The notes under the pieces: generated by a model
Told to the model about the DNA's origin: nothing
Database searches by the model: none
The model's input: only the letters and a program-made list of their open reading frames with translations
NCBI GenBank assembly: GCA_023375675.1
Contig: JALQBC010000026.1
Coordinates: forward strand, 124,001 to 188,000
DNA: 64,000 bases
Direction of reading: 5' to 3'
Source of the DNA: Cytospora piceicola
Lineage: Eukaryota > Ascomycota > Sordariomycetes > Diaporthales > Cytosporaceae
Shown here: positions 57,099 through 64,000 of the stretch, piece by piece
How the letters are laid out: each line of letters opens with the position of its first letter
Position numbering within the stretch: position 1 is the first letter of the stretch
Program-made: the position numbers and the translations under genes

Positions 57099-60000
57099 TG
57101 ATCATTTAAGAGCGAGAGGTATATACGAGCCTCTGGATAAACGTGAGCCCTTCTCGAGATTACCAATGGCCGGATTTGTTCTGAGCATGGTCGGGGCGCA
57201 CATGCCGATGTGAAATACACGTAACAAAGGCTGACTCCGTTTGTCTGCAGTTTGTCCGTGGAGGAAACGAATATATATGACATAATGAACCATGTGACTA
57301 CTTGACCCCCGAACAATTCTTTTCCTATTTGATACAATTAAAGCTGTTGCCTTGCATCTCGATACTCGAGAGACAAAAGGTTCCCTCTAGGGAGTTGGCA
57401 CAGTTCGGTCCAAAGCCCACGTATGGGAGGCCTCGGACATAATGATCCAGCAACCTAGATCAGAGTGCAAGAGGCAGGCTCCCACAGGCTGAGCACTCAT
57501 AGTCCTTGCCCATCATTGTGTTTCTCATTGGAGAGTCCCCATTTGACCTAAGAAAGTACGAAACCTCCAAACCAAAGTTACGGACCTTCGACTTGAAGTC
57601 GGACACCCAAGAGCCAAGAATCGGAATCGAGCAGCCAAACTCACTGACGGGGAAGACAGAAAGGACCATCCAGCATCAACAAACTTGCTATCCGAACTAC
57701 GCCCGGGCAGGCTAACCAGATGACAGCTTTCATGTCGGAGCTCAGCGCGTTCCTAGATCTCAGCCATAGGTCGGCACCCCCACCAGTTGTGAAAGCAACA
57801 AAAGAAGCGCAGTAGACGTCACAGATGCAGCCTCAGAAATAGATTAACTCTTTACATATGTGAAAGGGGAGTATCTTGATATACTCATCAGAGCTCTGCT
57901 AGCTGAACCATTTTCATAAATATCAACACGACCTGCATGTGAAGACACCCCAAGCACTCCAAGAGAGCTCAAAAAAACAAAAAAACACAATCGACCACCA
58001 AAACACCCAGAAACACACAGAAATAACAGGGCATGCTTCATATCCCATATCGATCAACTGGAGGTTTCAATTACATCCACACTGTCCTTGGCTCAAATCG
58101 ATGAACAGGTAAATCGGGAGCAAGTTGAGTTATTCGTACATCGATGCTATAATCAGTGGTCCAGGCTATTATGATCTTTTGACACATATCTCGGTGCCCA
58201 GTAATTTGTGGGCGCAGGGTACGGCGGTGTCCCAAACTGAAGAAAGCAGATTCACATTCAGGAGAAGGATTTCTTATCGCAGTTTTGAATCGTCTGATAT
58301 TTTTATTGGATAATCAGAGAGAGCATGCGCCTTGGATGAGCCATTCGTTTCAACCAGTTGACCCTCCTAGAGGCCTCGACGATTTGATGCGCGCCATCGG
58401 CCACGCGCGTTATCTTCCAGATGTCAGCATCCAACTCAAGTGCTCTGATCATGGACGAACGGGGCGATTACACGAGGAAATCTAAGAAGGAAGCTAAATC
58501 AGCAATACTGTTGTACCTTGTGGCTTATATACACTCAAGAATATCACTCCCACTCCAGATGTCCGGTAAGCGCAGCGAAGGGGGTTCCACGTAAGCCTGA
58601 GTTCTAGTTCTATTGATATCGATGACAACCACAAGGACCAGAAAGAAGCTGGAAGAGCTACAGCTACTTTTGGTACAACCAGCGAGTCTGAAAGAAGTAT
58701 AGATCCATTGTATTGTATTGTATTGTATTATAGCTGGCTATTTGTCAGTATTTGGACAAACATAATAATGAAGATTTGGTGTCGACCAGTTTGGATATTT
58801 CATATGATAATATTGTGCACAGGTCAGGCCAGGTTGTTGTGTGTGCAGAGAACTTAGGGACTAGCGAAAAGCTGTCTGAGGACGAGACTAAGGATAATAA
58901 GGGTCGAAGGTATAACCAGACTCGAGTAGTCGGACCTTAAAATGGTGTCGGCCTCCCGCGTCAAGCCTGCCCACGGAAACAATGCCAAGAAACTCTAGGA
59001 AGTCTGGAGGGACTCTATCATGAAGTCGGACACGATACACCTGGTAAGTAATACCGGATCGGCAAAGACGGCTTTACGCCGTTCGAGGAAGCTATAAGGC
59101 ACAGAAAGTAGAAGTCTCCCTTTGGTCATTCATCAATCCATGGAAAAGAACACACGAGATTCAGGCCGGACCGATCACCATAGCGTATTGCATTTTGGGT
59201 CGCATAGGACTGCATGGAAAACTCTCCATATGTCGCCAATGGCACCTGGACAACCATAGCAGCCCTGGTGAACTTTCAAGCATGGCCGAGAGTGATCATC
59301 TGGCGTATGGACAAACCTCTGGATATCCTTTGACTGCGAGTATTGAGAGAAAGGTGTTGCCAAGTCTAGTTCTGATATATTTTCTGACGAGTCTTACAAA
59401 AACTTCTCTTCTTGGACATAAAAATGGACGGCCGGGATCGAGGGAAATAGCAGCTATATCTGGACGAGAACCTGTATATCCCTCGAGTCCAATTTCCTAG
59501 TGGTCCTCCCAACAACAGATTAGGTGATATAGTCATATGTCAGTGATGCTGGCATGAATTATCACTCGGTGGCCATCCTCGAAAGCCGGACATTGATGCT
59601 ACTGATCCCAAGTCAATCAGAGACTCTCGGGAAATGACACGGGAACGAAACCAACCACCGGACAAATATCTGTTGAAAATGGCTCGGGAATCAGATTCTC
59701 CAAGACTCGTTATTTCAATTCATTGCAATCAGAGCCAATTACCTGGCTGATTGCGGTCCAAGAGTGGTATCCAACCAAACAAATGCTCCCGCTCTTGATC
59801 TGTAAGACGATAAACATTATCGGCAGATTAAGACTGATACCTCCTCACCTTGGAAATCCCAAAAGATGACTATATCCATAGGTGACTATGATGGGTGCCA
59901 ACAGTAACCATCTCAATGTTCACCCAATAATCTCCCTCGGGAAAGGGGACTTGCCAAGGGTACGATAAAGATTATATCCGGCTCACACTACAGTGACTAC

Positions 60001-61615
60001 ACCACCACCGGTACTTCGTGCGTCCAACCAAATCAAATAAGACCCCGCCTACACCTCACATGCGAAAATGCGATCCCGCACTCTGATTCTTGGCCCGGGA
60101 ACGTATGGCAGTAGCATGTTACCCCTCGCGTTGCATGCGGGCATTGGCGTCGGGAACCCTTCCTTGATAGGCTTCTGTCTACCTCAGTAGGTATTCAATC
60201 TCAGTAGCTTCGGGTGATAGATTGTGACGGCCTCACTCCATCCGTGGAATCGATTTTGTGTTCGGGTCATAGATCGGGGGCGAACAAGATGGATCAGGTA
60301 TTTCGAGAAGCCGACTTGATATGGGAGGAGAAGAAGGAGGAGGAGATAAGACCCGTCCATCGACTGGTGCGTTCTGTGCCCAACGCCTGACTATCTAGGT
60401 AGGAAGTCCCGACACATCTGTATTTGGGGTGCATGAACCAATGCAGGAAGGTCTGTGAAGTGTTTGCTTCTTATAGAGCGGACACAGTGGCCATAAGAAA
60501 TACGGTTTCCCAATAACTATCAGTTGAGTGCGCCATGCATTGACTGAAAATTCCCAGCAACGAGAAACACTCGGAATAAACGCGGGAGCACTTGAGGTTG
60601 ACCTGGATGTTGAGAAAAAACCTGACCTAGCAGTTCCGTCTGGGAAACTAGTCCAGGCACAAATGTGATGCTGCAAAGTATAGTATATAGTTCGTCAGTA
60701 GAAATCTCGATTCTGTGTGTGTGTAGCTGGTCAGGGGGAACGGACATGAACGCGGGATGTTTCACGTTTATTCGCCCTTCCACGAATGAGAAATACCGCT
60801 TATGGAACCTCCTTCCTTTCTGAATAAGTGTGTGCCCCTGGCCTCCGGAATTAGTCCTATTTCAAAATACATCCTTATAACCTATCCTACGCAATAGCAA
60901 ACGCGTGCCATGGACGGTGCTATAAAATGTTTTGTACGTGATAAGGTTAGATATGGTTGTGAGGGATGATTGATAGGATTTCTTGTGAGAGACGTCTTTA
61001 CCCAATGGTCAGAATTGAACGAGATAGTCTGATACGGCCTCTTATTTCCGGAAGTGTTTTGATTTGCTGTGAGCCTGTCAAACCTCCTTCTTCCTCCTCT
61101 TCCTTGATGTATTGTAACATATCCAGATCGTAGAATGAGCGGGGATCCTATATCTAAGCAGTGGGTGTATAATAAATCTGATGGAGATATATGACTGCAA
61201 TCAACTATTGTAGATATAAGCTTCGTCCGTATTGGAGACCGAACTCAAGAAAGCACATGCCCCCACCTCCCGATACAACATCTCCCCTGGGAGTTCTTAG
61301 ACTGCCACATGTGCACCACTGCATCCAGAACGGTCCAATCCCCCGGCGGAACCAAAACTCGTTCCGGAGGTGTGGTGTCCAGTCGGTAACCGACTAATAC
61401 TTCTCTACCTCTAAGTGTTTTCCATGACACACACGGCCTACCAAGGAATTTGTCTACTCTTTGTAATCCTCCCCCCTCTTCGCCTCTTTGAGGTTCAAGA
61501 AGCCTTTTTACCTCTCCGGTGCCTTCAGGAAGTTTCCCCTTCCCAGCCGTCGACCATGCCCGGTAAACTTCTCATCCCCCTCTCAAACAATATACACAAC
61601 CGCGTCTGAGCGACC
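57099..61615. other. 4.5-kb region without a recognisable gene
   Basis: Only short ORFs with no motif; GC content is moderate and no RIP pattern is visible. It has a TATTG microsatellite (about 58715–58739) and a weak signal-peptide-like ORF on the minus strand (57844–58041) with no support. Possibly remnants of decayed genes. Confidence 0.5.
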
Positions 61616-62975
61616 ATGTCCTCGCCATCAAGTGAGCCACCAGAAGGGGGAATGCCGCCTCCACCGCCCGGAGGCCCGGGAGGCCCGCACATGATGGTGC
61701 CCTCGGACGGGAGCGACCTCGGGCCGGTGGTCAACGCGGCGTGCTGGGCCATGACGGGCATGGCCGCCCTGTTCCTCGGGACCCGCCTGTACGTCAAGTT
61801 CACGGCGCACCGGGGGCTGTGGTGGGACGACTACCTGCTGCTGGCGTCGTGGTGCATGCTCGTCGCCTTCTCGGGCTCGACGTCGTACGCCACGACGGTC
61901 GGCCTCGGGCAGCACGAGGGCAGCACCGACGACCCCACGCCGCTCCAGCTCATGATCGTCGTGGCGACGACCTTCTCCGTGCTGGGCGCGGCATGGTCCA
62001 AGACCTCCTTTGCCCTGACGCTGCTGCGTATCACCAAGGGCACGATGTACTGGATGATCTGGGCCGTCATCATATCCCTCAACATCGTCCTCACTTTCAA
62101 CGCCATCCTTCAGTTTATCTGGTGCACACCTGCTGAGGCGGTGTGGAATGTGATGATCCCCCACAAGTGCTGGAAGAGAGCTATTGTCATCGACTATACC
62201 ATATTCGCGGCTGCTTACTCGGCTGGCATGGACCTTCTTCTGGCGTGCGTGCCCTGGCTCGTGATTATCAACCTGAAGATGAGGCGGAGGGAAAAGATCG
62301 GCGTAGCCGTGTGTATGAGTCTGGGCCTAGTGTGAGTCTGCTGCCGCTCACCCACAGCATCACCACAGTCCTAACACGAACATGACCGACGACAGCGCCG
62401 GCGTGACCTCCATAGTCCGCGCCGTCGAGGTCCCCAGCCTCTACGCCACCGACTACACCTACGAGGCGAGCAAGCTCCTCATCTGGACGGCGGCCGAGCT
62501 CGCCACGACCATCATCGCGACGTCGATCCCCATCCTGCGCGCCCTCCTCCGCGACATCGTCACCTCGTCGTACCGGAACCGCGGCCCGGCCGGCAACCGG
62601 TACTCCAACACCTTCAAGAGCGCGACCTACCGGGGCCGGTCCGGGAGCCTGTCCGAGAGCTTCCCCCGGGCGGGCGCGGGCACGTCCGTCGCGGTATGCA
62701 CGGGCGGGTCGCAGAACCAGAAGGGCTCGGGGTCTCTGGCCAACATCTACGAGAACGGGGAGAGCGCGACTAGTCTGATCTTGCAGCCATCGCCAGCTTC
62801 GGATGGAAAGGGGTTTGGACTGGAACATGGGGGTATCTTGAAGACGGAAATCATCACTGTCAACTACGACACCAGGAGTGTCAGGAGTAGCAACACGGCG
62901 AGCAATGAGGATACGGTGCAGGATATTGAGCTGCAGCAAGTGGCGCCTACATACATCAAGAAGAACCCATTGTGA
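61616..62975 (+). CDS. Fungal rhodopsin-domain integral membrane protein (Pth11-like group)
   Basis: Exons 61616..62331 and 62396..62975 encode 431 aa; the 64-nt intron joins MSLGLV to AGVTSIVRAVEVPSL, a hallmark of the fungal rhodopsin domain (Pfam PF20684). A short Pro/Gly-rich extracellular N-terminus precedes seven predicted membrane helices between about residues 40 and 300. Conserved pieces include FLGTRLYVKFTAHRGLWWDDYLLL, the WSKTSFALTLLRI helix, and LQFIWCTPAEAVWN with KCWKRAIVIDYTIFAAAYSAGMDLLLACVPW. The Ser/Gly-rich tail (about 310–431) is cytoplasmic. There is no CFEM domain. Such proteins are putative receptors or membrane sensors, largely uncharacterised (family knowledge). Confidence 0.88.
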
Positions 62976-63449
62976 ATATAATTAGTAGCGTTTGTTTTAG
63001 TACAAGAAGTCATATCTGTTCGATGCAGTCCTGAGCGCGTTCTAACACTTACATGTCTCTCGTTGTCACCTCTATGTGACGACTTTGTGTCTTGGTAGGA
63101 AAGGATGGACAACGGGTACACGGGGAGCAGGCCTAGACGCAAAGAACAGTTGACAAATTGCTCTTCGGAATTAACATCATGCTCAGTAATTGACATAGTC
63201 GACAATGTTAAGTCCGCCCACAGGTGAACTTGCGGACTGAACCCCGCCGGAATCCGCTGTTAACAACTCCTGACTTGGGAGTTAAGCGGAATTAAGCAGA
63301 AGGGTCCGGGCGAGCATGTCCAACTCCAGAGTGATATAAGAGACTTTCTTCATATTCCATGACAAGAGGAAATACAACATCGCAGCAGAGACAACCTGTA
63401 CAGCAGCGAACCGTCAGGTTACACCCAACTCACCTAATCGACCATCACG
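62976..63449. other. Intergenic region
   Basis: About 470 bp between the membrane protein and the SnoaL-like gene. AGGAGTTAAGCGG-like words near 63.27 kb; no gene recognised. Confidence 0.4.
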
Positions 63450-63935
63450 ATGTCGTCCCTCTCAACACTCCCAGCCAAGCTCTCGCCTCCACCGAGCGAC
63501 CGCGAGGCCATCAACGACGCCATCTACCGCGCCGTCACCGGGATCGACAGCAACGACGCCGACCTCTTCGACTCGGCCATCACCGACTCGGCCCGCTTCG
63601 ACCTCAACGGCAAGACCATGCAGGGCCGCGAGGCCGTCCACGCGCGCATGTTCGGCCCCGTCTCCGCGCTCGACACCACGCACCTCGTCACCAACATCCG
63701 CGTCCACGTCGGCGAGGGGGGCTCCGCGGCCTCGGCGACCGCGTCCGCCCTCGCCCAGCACTACCGGGGCGGCCAGGGGGCGGAATCGGCCGCCTCGCGG
63801 TACATGGCGGGCGTTTTGTATTGGGTGGACCTGGTCAAGGACGGGGAGGATGGGCTTTGGAGGGCGGAGCACTGGAAGATAAGGACTGTTTGGGGTAGGG
63901 GCGATAGGGGGGTGATGACCGGGATTGGGTCTTGA
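63450..63935 (+). CDS. SnoaL/NTF2-like domain protein
   Basis: Single exon, 161 aa. The pattern DREAINDAIYRAVTGIDSNDADLFDSAITDSARFDLNG, then GREAVHARMFGPVSALDTTHLVTNIRVHV and YWVDLVKDGEDGLWRAEHWKI, is that of SnoaL_4-type cone-shaped alpha+beta barrels. Such proteins range from polyketide cyclases and isomerases to proteins with no known substrate (family knowledge), so the reaction cannot be assigned. The length is normal. The ATG at 63450 has a good context (CACGATGTCG). The gene is complete within the window. Confidence 0.85.
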   Translation: MSSLSTLPAKLSPPPSDREAINDAIYRAVTGIDSNDADLFDSAITDSARFDLNGKTMQGREAVHARMFGPVSALDTTHLVTNIRVHVGEGGSAASATASALAQHYRGGQGAESAASRYMAGVLYWVDLVKDGEDGLWRAEHWKIRTVWGRGDRGVMTGIGS

Positions 63936-64000
63936 AGAGTCTCGTGCTGTGTATATATGGATCTGGGATGAAGAAGGCAGAAACCTCAAGTGACATCTGG

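Noticed and set aside
57844..58041. Small secreted-protein candidate (MKHALLFLCVSGCFGG...)
   Set aside because: Signal-like hydrophobic start but only 65 codons, two overlapping hydrophobic stretches, no cysteine pattern and no supporting gene structure.

Overview
The window is genomic DNA of a filamentous ascomycete (Pezizomycotina, most like a Sordariomycete). Evidence: genes are split by short GT–AG introns (about 50–160 nt) with CTRAC/TACTAAC branch sites; the proteins are typical fungal ones (fungal rhodopsin-domain membrane protein, Duc1/DUF1769, 14-TM-type MFS, F-box, NmrA-like); CDSs are GC-rich; and a 16.6 kb AT-rich block carries a strong repeat-induced point mutation (RIP) footprint. 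I see no rRNA, tRNA, CRISPR or prokaryotic operon structure.

Left arm (1–38,300), ordinary gene-bearing DNA: NmrA-like reductase (+), NatD/Naa40 histone acetyltransferase (-), mitochondrial ribosomal protein bL36m (-), MFS transporter (-) divergent from a zinc-less MDR/quinone-oxidoreductase-like gene (+), a small Cys-rich protein with a PIP-box-like motif (+), a Memo1 homologue (+), an ankyrin-repeat pseudogene (+), an Sso-type plasma-membrane syntaxin (+), a low-complexity unknown protein (-), APC11 (-), a MITE-like fold-back element, a mitochondrial-type rhodanese/mercaptopyruvate sulfurtransferase (+), a 694-aa unknown protein (+), a decayed NMP-kinase-like gene (+), Duc1 (-) and an F-box protein (-). 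These are unrelated housekeeping or accessory genes; I see no biosynthetic cluster.

Middle (38,312–54,924): no usable ORFs. It is bounded by 118-bp terminal inverted repeats that differ only by transitions. Inside lies a Tc1/mariner-like transposase relic (- strand, about 53.4–54.47 kb). A Ty3/Gypsy-type LTR retrotransposon (40,587–52,762; two 303-bp LTRs; relic reverse transcriptase, RNase H and integrase on + strand) is inserted into this element. CpA/TpG dinucleotides are almost absent while CpG survives, which is the classic RIP signature. Two small GC-normal islands escape it.

Right arm (54,925–64,000): gene-poor at first, then a cupin-domain gene (+), a 4.5 kb stretch without a recognisable gene, a fungal rhodopsin-domain membrane protein (+) and a SnoaL/NTF2-like protein (+).

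Recurrent small-scale features: seven exact copies of the palindrome TACCTAGGTA, all intergenic; three identical AGGGTTAGGG telobox decamers upstream of two genes; a 20-bp perfect palindrome upstream of the oxidoreductase; and two introns whose lengths are multiples of three and which contain no stop.
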